Below the pieces are notes generated by a model. It was not told the DNA's origin, ran no database searches, and saw only the letters and a program-made list of their open reading frames with translations. A program made the translations under genes and the position numbers. From positions 62,001 to 126,000 of the forward strand of contig NZ_WHNQ01000004.1 in NCBI RefSeq assembly GCF_009362785.1: a DNA stretch of 64,000 bases, in the 5' to 3' direction. The DNA comes from Paraburkholderia atlantica. Lineage in GTDB: Bacteria; Pseudomonadota; Gammaproteobacteria; Burkholderiales; Burkholderiaceae. This document shows positions 35,897-43,971 of the stretch, piece after piece; the first letter of the stretch is position 1, and each line of letters begins with the position of its first letter.

Positions 35897-36733
35897 TCAA
35901 ATGAGCGGAACGGTCAGCCGGTCGATGATCGCTTGCGTCTGCGGTCGAACGCCGCGCCACCATTCGAACGCTTCGGCAGCCTGCTCGACGAGCATGCCGA
36001 CGCCGTCGGCGATGCCCTGCACGCCAGCATTTCGCGCGAGCCGCAAGAACGGCGTGAGCCCCTTTCCATACGCGAGTTCGTACGCGGTTCCCGCTGGGCT
36101 GAACACGTCCGGGGGAACGGCGGGCAACTGACCGGTCAGGCTCGCTGATGTCGCGTTCACGACGAGGTCGAACTGCCCCATCCCGTCGAGTTCGCGGTAG
36201 CCGCATGCGATCAATGGGCTGCTGCTCGCGACTTGTGCGACCAGCGCCTCGGCCTTGCGCACATCCCGATTCACGACGACCAGTTGCGCCGGACGCGCCG
36301 CGATGAACGGCAGCAGCGCACCGCGCACCGCTCCGCCCGCACCCAGCACGAGCACGCGCTTGCCTGCCATCGGCTGAGCGAGGTTCACTTCGATATCGCG
36401 CACGAGGCCGACGCCGTCGAAGTTCTCGGCAATGATCCGGCCGTCGTCGAACTTCAGCGCGTTCACGGCGCCGGCGAGCGTGGCCCGTTCGCTGCGCTCG
36501 TCGGCAATCGCGAACGCCTGCAGCTTGAACGGCGCGGTGACATTCATGCCTCTGCCGCCCGCGGCGATAAACGTCTTGACGGTCCCGGCGAAGGCATCGG
36601 CGGGCTCGATCGGACCTTCGATCGCCGAGTAGCTAATGTCCTGTCCGGTCTGCTGCGCAAACAGACCGTGAATCAGCGGAGATTTCGTGTGGCCGATCGG
36701 ATTGCCGATCACCGCGTATCGGTCGCTCATCAC
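35897..36733 (-). CDS. Shikimate dehydrogenase-like oxidoreductase
   Basis: A 278-residue AroE/YdiB-family protein. Substrate-domain motifs are AVIGNPIGHTKSP, NVTAPFK with catalytic Lys70, and ENFDG with catalytic Asp106; the Rossmann domain has VLGAGGAVRGAL and VVNRDVRKAEAL. AroE usually has N-T-D-G where this protein has N-F-D-G, and it sits in a catabolic operon, so it may act on quinate or another cyclic hydroxy acid and not in aromatic biosynthesis. Its start overlaps the end of the CoA-transferase gene by 4 bases. A second ATG lies one codon later. Confidence 0.85.
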   Translation of the reverse strand: MMSDRYAVIGNPIGHTKSPLIHGLFAQQTGQDISYSAIEGPIEPADAFAGTVKTFIAAGGRGMNVTAPFKLQAFAIADERSERATLAGAVNALKFDDGRIIAENFDGVGLVRDIEVNLAQPMAGKRVLVLGAGGAVRGALLPFIAARPAQLVVVNRDVRKAEALVAQVASSSPLIACGYRELDGMGQFDLVVNATSASLTGQLPAVPPDVFSPAGTAYELAYGKGLTPFLRLARNAGVQGIADGVGMLVEQAAEAFEWWRGVRPQTQAIIDRLTVPLI

Positions 36734-37950
36734 GCGCTCCTCTTCGAAAACAGCACACCTTGAGTCTGCATCGCGTCGATTTCCGCGGCGCTGAATCCGA
36801 GCGACTGCGCGACTTCCGCGTTGTGCTGACCGAGGTCCGGGCCGACTTCGCGGATCGACGTATCGCAGTCGGAAAAGCGGAACGGCAGATTAGGAAGGCG
36901 CAGCTTTCCGAAGCGCGGATGGTCCTGCTCGATCACCATGCCACGCGCGACGATCTGCGGATCGTTCACCACTTCATCGATGCGCTGCACTTTTGCGCAA
37001 GGCACGTCGATGCCATCGAGCAGCGCCAGCACGTCGGCGACCGGGCGCGCCGCAACCCATGGCTTCACGACCGCGAGGATTTCTTCGCGATGGGCGTTGC
37101 GTCCGTTCAGACGGTGGAACCTCGCATCGGTGCCGAAGCCGGCCGGACCGCCGTGCTGTTCGACGAGCGAAGCAAACCGCTTCCACGCATCGTCGACCTG
37201 CGCGGCGATCACGAGATCGCCATCGGCCGCGCGGAACACGCCGTACAGCGTCGACGTCGGCATGTCGTGCCCCGTCTGCTCGGGCAGCACGCCTTGCATC
37301 GTGTAGCACTGCACCGCGTATTCGTGCATCGACACCAGCGTGTCGTACAACGCCATGTCGATATGCTGGCCGCGACCGCTCTTCACGCGCCCGAGCAAGG
37401 CAGCGTTGATCGCGGCGACCGCGTGAATGCCCGTGTACATATCGCCGAGCGAGATGCGCATCAGCGGCGGCGGTTCACCCGGATTGCCGATCATCTGCAT
37501 AATGCCGCTCTTCGCCTCGGCGATCAGACCGAAGCCCGCGCGATGCGCGTCGGGCCCGGTGTGACCGTATGCCGAAATCGAGCAGTACACGAGCCCCGGA
37601 TTGCGCTCGGACAACGCGGCATAGCCGAGGCCCAGCTTGTCGAGCGCACCGGGCCGATAGTTTTCGATGAACACATCGGCCGAATCGCACAGGCGTTGCA
37701 TGAACTCCTTGCCGCGCGGGTCTTTCATGTCGACGCTGACGCCGCGCTTGCCCATGTTCAGTTGCAGGAAGTAGGCGCTTTGCTGGTCGTCGAGGATGGT
37801 CGCGTGCTGCCGGCCGGCATCGCCGCTGCCGGGACGCTCCACCTTGATCACTTCGGCGCCGAGCGCCGCGAGGCAGCGGCCCACGTACGGGCCGGCGAGA
37901 AAGTGGCTGTAGTCGACAACGCGGATACCTTCGAGGGGACGGGCTTGCAT
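36730..37950 (-). CDS. CaiB/BaiF (family III) CoA-transferase
   Basis: A 406-residue family III CoA-transferase. Motifs: GIRVVDYSHFLAGPYVGR, ALGAEVIKVERP, NMGKRGVSVDMKDPRGKE, DVFIENYRPGALDKLGLGY, SISAYGHTGP and the catalytic Asp in RISLGDMYTG. These enzymes move CoA between acids such as succinate, mesaconate, oxalate or aromatic acids. ATG 37950 overlaps the upstream MaoC stop by one base. It should activate the pathway's carboxylic acid substrate; which acid is not clear. Confidence 0.9.
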   Translation of the reverse strand: MQARPLEGIRVVDYSHFLAGPYVGRCLAALGAEVIKVERPGSGDAGRQHATILDDQQSAYFLQLNMGKRGVSVDMKDPRGKEFMQRLCDSADVFIENYRPGALDKLGLGYAALSERNPGLVYCSISAYGHTGPDAHRAGFGLIAEAKSGIMQMIGNPGEPPPLMRISLGDMYTGIHAVAAINAALLGRVKSGRGQHIDMALYDTLVSMHEYAVQCYTMQGVLPEQTGHDMPTSTLYGVFRAADGDLVIAAQVDDAWKRFASLVEQHGGPAGFGTDARFHRLNGRNAHREEILAVVKPWVAARPVADVLALLDGIDVPCAKVQRIDEVVNDPQIVARGMVIEQDHPRFGKLRLPNLPFRFSDCDTSIREVGPDLGQHNAEVAQSLGFSAAEIDAMQTQGVLFSKRSA

Positions 37951-38411
37951 CAGTTCGCTCCCGGACGGCGCGGCACCATCAGGCGATGTTCGCCGCGCTG
38001 GACGACCTGGCCGTCCTGATTGATCAGCTCGGACGGCAGCACGACGATGCCCCAGTCCGGACGGCTGTTGCTCGCGCGCATATTGCCGACGCGGAACTTG
38101 ACGTGAAGCACGTCGTTGACCTTGATCGGCAGCAGGAAATCCCACGTCCAGCCGAGCGACATGCCGGGCAGGAAGCGATAGTCGCTCTGCGTCTTCAAGC
38201 CGTCCGCGATCGACAGGCCGAACAGCCCGTGCGCGACGATCGAACCGAAGTGGCTCGCACTCGCATATGCCTCGTCGACATGCACCGGCGTGTGATCGCC
38301 GGTCAGATCGGCGTAAGCGAGAATGCGTTCTTTCGTGACGGTATAGGTCGGGCTCACGCACTCGTCGCCTTCGCTCGCGTCGTCCCAGTACCTTTCGATA
38401 ATCGTGCTCAT
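37950..38411 (-). CDS. MaoC-like hot-dog hydratase
   Basis: A 153-residue single hot-dog-fold protein of the MaoC/R-specific enoyl-CoA hydratase family. The catalytic hydratase-2 motif is present as ADLTGDHTPVHVDEAYA (Asp and His) followed by SIVAHGLFGLSIADGL. It should add or remove water on an enoyl-CoA or similar unsaturated thioester. It lies 3 bases after the VOC gene and overlaps the CoA-transferase start, so all are cotranscribed. Confidence 0.87.
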   Translation of the reverse strand: MSTIIERYWDDASEGDECVSPTYTVTKERILAYADLTGDHTPVHVDEAYASASHFGSIVAHGLFGLSIADGLKTQSDYRFLPGMSLGWTWDFLLPIKVNDVLHVKFRVGNMRASNSRPDWGIVVLPSELINQDGQVVQRGEHRLMVPRRPGAN

Positions 38412-38414
38412 GCT

Positions 38415-38807
38415 TTACGCCTCCGCGCGTGGATTGATCGCCAGCGCCTGCGCAACGCACGTGGCGGGTTTGGCCTGAATCAGTTCGACCGCGAGTCCAT
38501 CCGGCAGACGCAGCCAGTTGCGCCCCTGCGGCATTTCACTGACGCCGAACGCTTGCGCCGCGGCGAGCGAGGCCTCGAGGTCCTCGCACATCACGCCGAG
38601 ATGCGCGAGCCGGCCCTCGGGACCTTCGTAGCGCGGATCACTGATGAACTGCAGTCCGCCGAGCGTCCAGTACTGACGCGGCTCGTCGCGCGTGCCGTCC
38701 ACTTCGCGCATGCTCATGCCGAAGACCTGTTCAAAAAAGCGGATATGCCAGTGGATATCACCCACCCAGATGGCGACGTGCTCGAGATAAGCTTTCGCGC
38801 CGCTCAT
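38415..38807 (-). CDS. VOC (glyoxalase/dioxygenase-fold) protein
   Basis: A 130-residue vicinal-oxygen-chelate protein: YLEHVAIWVGDIHWHIRFFEQVFGM gives the first His ligand, LAHLGVMCEDLEASLAAAQAFG the second module, and LPDGLAVELIQ the Glu ligand. One chain has two beta-alpha-beta3 modules as in glyoxalase I and methylmalonyl-CoA epimerase, so isomerase or epimerase activity on a CoA intermediate is a reasonable guess. ATG 38807 overlaps the reductase gene upstream by 4 bases. A much longer open frame to 39206 is a shadow. Confidence 0.85.
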   Translation of the reverse strand: MSGAKAYLEHVAIWVGDIHWHIRFFEQVFGMSMREVDGTRDEPRQYWTLGGLQFISDPRYEGPEGRLAHLGVMCEDLEASLAAAQAFGVSEMPQGRNWLRLPDGLAVELIQAKPATCVAQALAINPRAEA

Positions 38808-39754
38808 GCTGTCGCTCCTTCTCGCTGACGGTCCGTCATCGCGCGCTCGATGCCCTTGATGCACGCGACGAGCGTCGAATTGACCGGAGTCGGCACGCCG
38901 AGGCGCTCGCCCCAGCGCACGACCGCTCCGTTGATGAAGTCGATTTCCGTCACCGAGCCTTTTTCGAGACTCTGCAGCATCGAGGTCTTGAACGCGGGCG
39001 AGAGTCCTTCGGCCGCGAGCGTCCAGGCTTGCTCCGCTTTCGTCATCGAAAGATGGATGCCGGCGGCCTTCGCGGCCGCCATCGCTTCTTCGATCGCCGC
39101 CAACGCGGCGGCTTTCAGAACGGGCTCCTCGTACAGTTGCCCATACGTCAGACCGGTGATGCCGGTGATCGCGCCCGTCGCGACGTTGATCAGCAACTTG
39201 TCCCACATGGTGCCGAGGATGTTGTCGCTGACCGTGGTCGTCAGACCCGAACTGTTGAACGCGTCGGCGATGGCGCGAACCCGGTCGGTGACCCGGCCAT
39301 CGAGTTCGCCGACGATCGTCAGCTTTCCGTTCACGCCCGACTGGATGTGCCCGGGCGCCTTCAGCACGCCGCCCACATAGGTCTTGCCCGCCAGCACGCG
39401 CTCCCGGCCGACGATTTCGCTGAGCACGTCTTCATGGCCGAGGCCGTTTTGCAGCGACAACACGAGCGTGTCGGGTCCGACGAGATCGAGCGCGCCGCGC
39501 ATCGCCGAATCAGTGTGGAAGGACTTGACCAGCACGATGACGAGGTCCACCGGCCCGACTTCGGCGGGGTCGATGGTCGCGCGGACTTTTACGCGGCGTG
39601 AGCCGTTGGCATCGTCGACTAGCAGGCCGTCGCGGCGCATGGCCTCGACGTGCGCCGCGAAGCGGTCGACCAGCCACGTCTGGTGGCCGCCTTCAGTCAG
39701 CGCGGAGCCGATCGCGCAACCCAACGCGCCGGCTCCCAGGAATGCGATCTTCAT
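38804..39754 (-). CDS. 2-dehydropantoate 2-reductase-like (PanE/ApbA family) protein
   Basis: A 316-residue ketopantoate-reductase family protein. Rossmann motif MKIAFLGAGALGCAIGSAL, the KSFHTDSA and SLQNGLGHEDVL blocks, catalytic Lys in MWDKLLINVATGAITG and the C-terminal EIDFINGAVVRWGERLGVPTPVN. It is the first gene of the operon, so a role in reducing a 2-keto acid or oxidising a hydroxy acid in the same catabolic route is more likely than pantothenate synthesis. ATG 39754 is chosen by homology; the frame opens earlier. A perfect LysR-type dyad lies 55 bases upstream. Confidence 0.87.
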   Translation of the reverse strand: MKIAFLGAGALGCAIGSALTEGGHQTWLVDRFAAHVEAMRRDGLLVDDANGSRRVKVRATIDPAEVGPVDLVIVLVKSFHTDSAMRGALDLVGPDTLVLSLQNGLGHEDVLSEIVGRERVLAGKTYVGGVLKAPGHIQSGVNGKLTIVGELDGRVTDRVRAIADAFNSSGLTTTVSDNILGTMWDKLLINVATGAITGITGLTYGQLYEEPVLKAAALAAIEEAMAAAKAAGIHLSMTKAEQAWTLAAEGLSPAFKTSMLQSLEKGSVTEIDFINGAVVRWGERLGVPTPVNSTLVACIKGIERAMTDRQREGATA

Positions 39755-39808
39755 AGATGTCTCCGTGATATGGAGACGAAGATACGATTCCGACATCATG
39801 CTGGCAAT

Positions 39809-39833
39809 GCAATGAATGCAATAGCATCATTGC
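39809..39833. promoter_or_regulatory. LysR-box dyad upstream of the unassigned catabolic operon
   Basis: GCAATGA-N11-TCATTGC, perfect 7-bp arms, centred about 66 bases upstream of the first gene (start 39754). The arms and spacing match the dyad at 35820-35844 before the LysR gene at the other end of the cluster. Confidence 0.65.
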
Positions 39834-39891
39834 GATTTTTAATATCGAAGTGTGCCGCCGCCGCGGGTGGATCAACGTTCCAGTCTTTCTA

Positions 39892-40212
39892 TCAATGCGT
39901 GCCCACCATTTGCCCGCTCTGTCCCGCGCTCATCGCCGCGGCCCTATCCGCTCGATGCATCGCGGCCACCTTTGCTTCCGCGGCCTGAATATCGGCGGGA
40001 TAGGAACCATCATCGCCCATCGACGGGTTGTATCCCGCCGCTTCCAGTTCCTCTAGTTCGTGCATGACCTCCGCGCGCGTGAGTTGATGAGGCTCGGGCG
40101 CCGACGCAGTTTGCGCCTCCGCGCTTGCGCAGCCCGCCATCAACATCGCACCAGCGATCATGAGGCTCACTAACGAGGAAGCCGCGTATTGATTCAACGA
40201 TTCCGATTTCAT
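39892..40212 (-). CDS. DUF4148-family secreted protein
   Basis: A 106-residue small exported protein of the DUF4148 type, abundant in Burkholderia. A signal peptide with a long hydrophobic stretch (SSLVSLMIAGAMLMAGCASA) carries an AGC near its end that may be a lipobox. The mature chain has the family core LTRAEVMHELEELEAAGYNP...YPADIQAAEAKVAA. Two adjacent ATGs occur; the second (40212) has the better spacing to AAAGGAG. Function of the family is unknown. Confidence 0.8.
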   Translation of the reverse strand: MKSESLNQYAASSLVSLMIAGAMLMAGCASAEAQTASAPEPHQLTRAEVMHELEELEAAGYNPSMGDDGSYPADIQAAEAKVAAMHRADRAAAMSAGQSGQMVGTH

Positions 40213-40343
40213 CATGAACTCCTTTTGACCTGAGGATGTATTCGCGCATCCGCATTCACTTCGGACCATCTCGTCAGATCGTGAGTGTTACGCGATGCAC
40301 ATCCGGTAGACGGAGTTTTCTCGTTGAATATTCCCGGTCTTAT

Positions 40344-41099
40344 CTAAATAGAACTACCACGCAATCTCCGACGTTCTATCCCATTGCGCAATTGACCTGC
40401 GACGAACGCACCGACGATCAGAGAAAGATACAAGGCCACGAGATCGTGACGCCATGCGTTCAGCGCGAGCTGATGCGCAATCAGTTTTGGATCGGGAGTC
40501 GGGAGGATTGGCTGCTTCGCTTCGACGGCTCGCATCATCCGGACAAAGCCTGCCGCCGATAACAATGGCAGCAAGATGACCCACGTCAACAGCACGGGCT
40601 TCATGCGAAGCGCCCATCGCATGTGACGCAAGCGAAACCATAAGCCAAGGCATCCGTGTATCCATCCGGGCGCGAGCAGCGCAAGCTGCAAACCCTGCGT
40701 ACCGGTCGTGAGCAACTGGATCACGATGCGCTCGTAATCCGGTTCGAAGCCATAGAGCGTGGACGCGAGCCGGGTCGTCACCGCATGACGGATCAGCAGC
40801 AGCGGCAGGCTCAGTCCTGCCCACAGACGCACCCACTCCGCCGGAGGCAACGCCCAGTGACGGCGCGCATAGATCGTTCGCATCGCCAGTGCGAAATGCA
40901 GCGCGGCCGCTCCGTACAACGCGATCGTTCCGGGAGCGCTGCGCCAGAGCCGCAGCGCCAGGACCAGACCACGTCCGGCCAGTTCGAGCGACCAGATTCC
41001 GAGCGCGTGATTGAGCAGATGGAGAAATAGATAGACCAGCAACACGACGCCGGAGCCGAGTTGCAATCGCCGCAAAGCGGCCTGCATCCGCAACGTCAT
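40344..41099 (-). CDS. Membrane anchor of a cyclase-type protein, catalytic half missing
   Basis: A 251-residue membrane protein with about six hydrophobic segments and several conserved histidines (HLLNHALG, ALHFALAM, LIRHAV, WIHGCLG) in a succinate-dehydrogenase-cytochrome-b-like arrangement. This matches, as I recall the family, the N-terminal membrane/heme domain of adenylate/guanylate cyclases that continue with a [2Fe-2S] ferredoxin and a class III cyclase domain. Here the chain stops right after the anchor (LRNGIERRRLRGSSI), and no ferredoxin or cyclase sequence follows. It is either a truncated gene or a stand-alone membrane cytochrome. Confidence 0.65.
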   Translation of the reverse strand: MTLRMQAALRRLQLGSGVVLLVYLFLHLLNHALGIWSLELAGRGLVLALRLWRSAPGTIALYGAAALHFALAMRTIYARRHWALPPAEWVRLWAGLSLPLLLIRHAVTTRLASTLYGFEPDYERIVIQLLTTGTQGLQLALLAPGWIHGCLGLWFRLRHMRWALRMKPVLLTWVILLPLLSAAGFVRMMRAVEAKQPILPTPDPKLIAHQLALNAWRHDLVALYLSLIVGAFVAGQLRNGIERRRLRGSSI

Positions 41100-41301
41100 G
41101 CGAACGTCCCGCTGGTGTCGTGCGTCACGTGCGGGGCAGACGCCGCCTTGTCGGGCATGTTCATTTGATCACCCATCCGATGTCAGTCTCACCTGCAAGA
41201 CCACCGAGATGCGGTGCTTATTCCCGATTCGGCTCACGCCGTATCATCGTTTCGAGCGAGTACGACACGGTTGCGTGCTCGCGATGACAATTCGGGGACA
41301 G

Positions 41302-42075
41302 TCACAGCGTCGCCGTCACCCCACCATCGACATAAAGAACATGACCGTTGACGAAGTCCGACGCGCCACTCGCGAGGAAGATCGCCGCGCCGACCAGATC
41401 CTGCACATCGCCCCAACGCCGCGAAGGCGTGCGATTGACGAGCCAGTTGCTGAACGCTTCATCGTTGACGAGCGCGTCGGTCAGTTCCGTCTTGATGTAG
41501 CCGGGGCCGAGGCCATTGACCTGGATGCCATACTGGCCCCAATCGATCGCCATGCCTTTCGTCAACATTTTCACGGCGCCTTTGCTCGCGGTATAGGCGG
41601 CGATATTGGGCCGGCCGAGTTCGCTTTGCACCGAACAGATATTGATGATCTTGCCGCGCCTACGCGCGATCATGTGGCGCGCCACCGCCTGCCCGACCAG
41701 AAACACGCTATCCACATTGGTCTTCATCAACTGTTCCCATTGCGCATGGGAGAACTGCTCGAGCGGCGCGCGCCGCTGCATGCCGGCGTTGTTCACGAGA
41801 ATATCGATCGCGCCGATCTCGCTTTCGATCTGCGCCACCGCCGTTTCCACCGCCTCCGGAGAAGTCACGTCGAAACATCGCCCATGCACGTTCCCGCCCG
41901 CGTCGCGCAGGCGGCTGACCGCTTCCGCCAGCCTCACTTCATTACGGCCGTTCAGCACGACTTCGGCACCGGCGCCGGCCAGCCCTTGTGCCAACGCATA
42001 ACCGATACCGGTACTCGATCCGGTGACGAGCGCGCGACGCCCACTCAGGTCGAACATCTGCAAACTGTGGTTCAA
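41302..42075 (-). CDS. Gluconate 5-dehydrogenase-like SDR
   Basis: A 257-residue short-chain dehydrogenase: TGSSTGIGYALAQGLAGAGA cofactor motif, NNAGMQRRAPLEQF, catalytic CSVQSELGRPNIAAYTASKGA, and GPGYIKTELTDALVNDEAF near the substrate lid. This is the pattern of Ga5DH/IdnO-type enzymes, which interconvert D-gluconate and 5-ketogluconate. TTG 42075 has AGGGGG six bases upstream; ATG 42057, six codons later, has no ribosome site. No transporter or kinase for gluconate is adjacent, so the physiological substrate is uncertain. Confidence 0.82.
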   Translation of the reverse strand: MNHSLQMFDLSGRRALVTGSSTGIGYALAQGLAGAGAEVVLNGRNEVRLAEAVSRLRDAGGNVHGRCFDVTSPEAVETAVAQIESEIGAIDILVNNAGMQRRAPLEQFSHAQWEQLMKTNVDSVFLVGQAVARHMIARRRGKIINICSVQSELGRPNIAAYTASKGAVKMLTKGMAIDWGQYGIQVNGLGPGYIKTELTDALVNDEAFSNWLVNRTPSRRWGDVQDLVGAAIFLASGASDFVNGHVLYVDGGVTATL

Positions 42076-42094
42076 CTTGATCCCCCTTTTGAAT

Positions 42095-42379
42095 TCAATG
42101 TACCAGCGTTCGATTCGTGGAAGCTAACCGGATGAATCGAGATCGTGCCGGAATTGGCGGCGCTGCGCGGCGTCTGTGATGCAAGCTTCGACCCGTTGAA
42201 CGAAGCATGTCGCCGCTACTGTCCCCGTTGGCGAGCAGTTCCCGGCGCACGGTTTTCAGCGCCACCGGCCGTTCGAGGTGCGGATCGAACGCGAAATAGA
42301 CGACGCCCATGGCTCCCGTGCCCAGCACGCGGTCGATCCGGTACTTGCCAATACGCGTAGGCGTTGCTTCGTTGCTCAT
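42095..42379 (-). pseudogene. Ser/Thr protein kinase N-terminal remnant
   Basis: The first ~50 residues (RIGKYRIDRVLGTGAMGVVY, then FDPHLERPVALKTVRRELL) are the glycine-rich loop and the ATP-anchoring Lys of a Hanks-type Ser/Thr kinase. The frame then runs into unrelated Arg/Ser-rich sequence and stops, with no HRD or DFG motif anywhere downstream. It lies 40 bases after the decayed sensor gene on the same strand, so both were probably one operon before loss. Confidence 0.8.
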
Positions 42380-42419
42380 GCGGGTTCCGATCGAGGGGCG
42401 CGTGGCCGATCACGCCAGC

Positions 42420-43317
42420 TTACGCCCCCAGCATCCGCAGCGCCTCGACGAGACTCGTCTTCATGCGGTTGAACGACACGGCGAGCGAGGCGATCTAGTC
42501 GCCGCCGCGCGTCGAAAACGATGCGGTGTCGAGCTTGCCGAGGCTGACTTCATCGGCCGCGCGCGACAAAGCCTTGAGCCGCTTCGTCACGAGGAAATGC
42601 ACCATCAGGTTCGGCGCGATCAGCACGCACCCGAACACCGCCGGGAACGACAACATGAACGTGCGCCACACGCTGTGCGCCTGTCCCAGCGGCAGCGACA
42701 TCGGCACGGACACGACCTGCGCGCCGATCGTTTCATGCAGAGGCCAGTTGAAGCCGTTCGCCGGCACGTACTTGTCGATCATCGTGCGCGGCGCCGCGCT
42801 GGGTGTGCTGTGGCATTCGAGGCACGCGGCCGAGTCGATGCGGGTGGGCCGCGCGATGTAGAGACTCGGGCTCGACGGCGTCGCGCGTTCGCCAATCAGT
42901 TTGGGCAATTCGGGGGGTCGTGCAGGCGCCGGATCACATCGGTCTCCCGTCCGTGGCGCGGTCGCGCGGGGCGGTCGGATCGAGCATCGCGCTCTTGTAC
43001 GAGAAGCCCGGAAATTTCTTCTGGATCGCGAGCAGGCTCTCGACCGCCGAATACGCGGGAATCGACTGCGGCACGAACGCGTGTTTGATCTGCGTGGCCA
43101 GCAGCGGCGTCACCTGATCGGACGTGTAGTTCTGCGCCGTGGTAGCCGCTTCGATCATCAGGCTCGCGTCGCGCACGGTCGTCTGCACCGCGTTTTCCTG
43201 CAACACCCGGTCGGCCACGAAACCGGTCGCGGCGAATCCTGCGGCGAACACGACGAGGAAGGCGAGATTGAACAGCCGTCTCGTCCGGCACCGTGAGCGA
43301 CGCTTCGTGCGGGGCAT
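42420..43317 (-). pseudogene. Decayed Tll0287/HAMP sensor protein
   Basis: Three frames must be joined to read it. Frame one (43317 to about 42935): membrane anchor FNLAFLVVFAAGFAATGFVADRV, then QNYTSDQVTPLLATQ...SIPAYSAVESLLAIQKKFPG, the DUF3365/Tll0287-like sensory domain. A short bridge (ETDVIRRLHD) lies in a second frame, ending at a poly-C run near 42912-42917. The third frame gives LIGERATPSSPSLYIARP, the heme-type motif CLECH and a HAMP-like RLKALSRAADEVSLGKLD. An amber codon at 42495-42497 (GGD-stop-IASLAVSFNRMK) precedes the real end at 42420. Two single-base losses and one nonsense change. Confidence 0.8.
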
Positions 43318-43363
43318 GAAATTTGCGGACTCCGCGTGATCGCATCCCGACTAGGAGACCGCC

Positions 43364-43957
43364 ATGAACACCCGGCAAATCGAAGAACTCCGTCCGACGC
43401 AAATGACCCACGGCGCGCGTGAGGTCCGAGAAAAGGTCCGTCAATACCGATCGCTGAGCGGCCATGACCTGGAAATGGCCATCGCCGAAAAGCCGATACC
43501 GGTCGTCTGCGGACCGAACGGCATACCGTTCGCGATCGATCATCACCATGTGGCGGCGGCGTTATGGCAGGTTGGCGTCCGCTCGGTTCCAGTCGTGCTG
43601 GTGCGGGATCTATCCTCGTACACGTGGGCGTCGTTCTGGCTCAGCATGGAAAACGAACGATGGACGTTTCCGTATGACGCGCAAGGGATGCGCCGGCCTT
43701 TCTCCGAATTGGCGGAGCACGTCTGGGAACTGAAAGACGACGAATACCGAAGCCTCGCGGCAGCGGTCCGCGACGCCGGCGGCTATGAAAAAACCAATGT
43801 GCCGCTGGAAGAATTTCGCTGGTCCGACTTCTTTCGCTCGATGTTGCCTCGGCCCGATAGCGACGAAAAGTTCTCGGCTTTGCTCAAGGAAGCCTTGAAG
43901 CTGGCAAAGAGCGACTCGGCATTGGGACTGCCGGGCTATGTCGGTCGAAAGGATTGA
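43364..43957 (+). CDS. ParB-like (ParBc_2-type) protein
   Basis: A 197-residue protein. The N-terminal half resembles the ParB-like nuclease fold: LRPTQMTHGAREVREKVRQYRSL, KPIPVVCGPNGIPFAIDHHHVAAALWQVG and VPVVLVRDLS, where the DHHH segment is the family signature. The C-terminal half (FSELAEHVWELKDDEYRSLAAAVRDAGGY) is typical of the solitary ParBc_2-type proteins, which are not chromosome-partition ParB. No parA or parS-like array is present. The ATG has AGGAGACCGCC upstream. Intact gene sandwiched between two decayed loci. Confidence 0.78.
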   Translation: MNTRQIEELRPTQMTHGAREVREKVRQYRSLSGHDLEMAIAEKPIPVVCGPNGIPFAIDHHHVAAALWQVGVRSVPVVLVRDLSSYTWASFWLSMENERWTFPYDAQGMRRPFSELAEHVWELKDDEYRSLAAAVRDAGGYEKTNVPLEEFRWSDFFRSMLPRPDSDEKFSALLKEALKLAKSDSALGLPGYVGRKD

Positions 43958-43970
43958 GCCGGTGGCTCAA
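43954..43970. terminator. Hairpin between convergent parB-like and tssJ genes
   Basis: TTGAGCC-GGT-GGCTCAA, perfect 7-bp arms, spanning the stop of the parB-like gene and ending 2 bases before the tssJ stop. No T-tract; termination role inferred from the convergent layout. Confidence 0.35.
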
Positions 43971-43971
43971 C

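Noticed and set aside
42073..42379. Functional Ser/Thr kinase gene
   Set aside because: Only the glycine loop and anchoring Lys are present; catalytic HRD and DFG motifs are missing downstream in every frame.
43364..43957. Chromosome or plasmid partition locus
   Set aside because: The ParB-like protein is of the solitary ParBc_2 type, with no parA and no parS-like repeats nearby.
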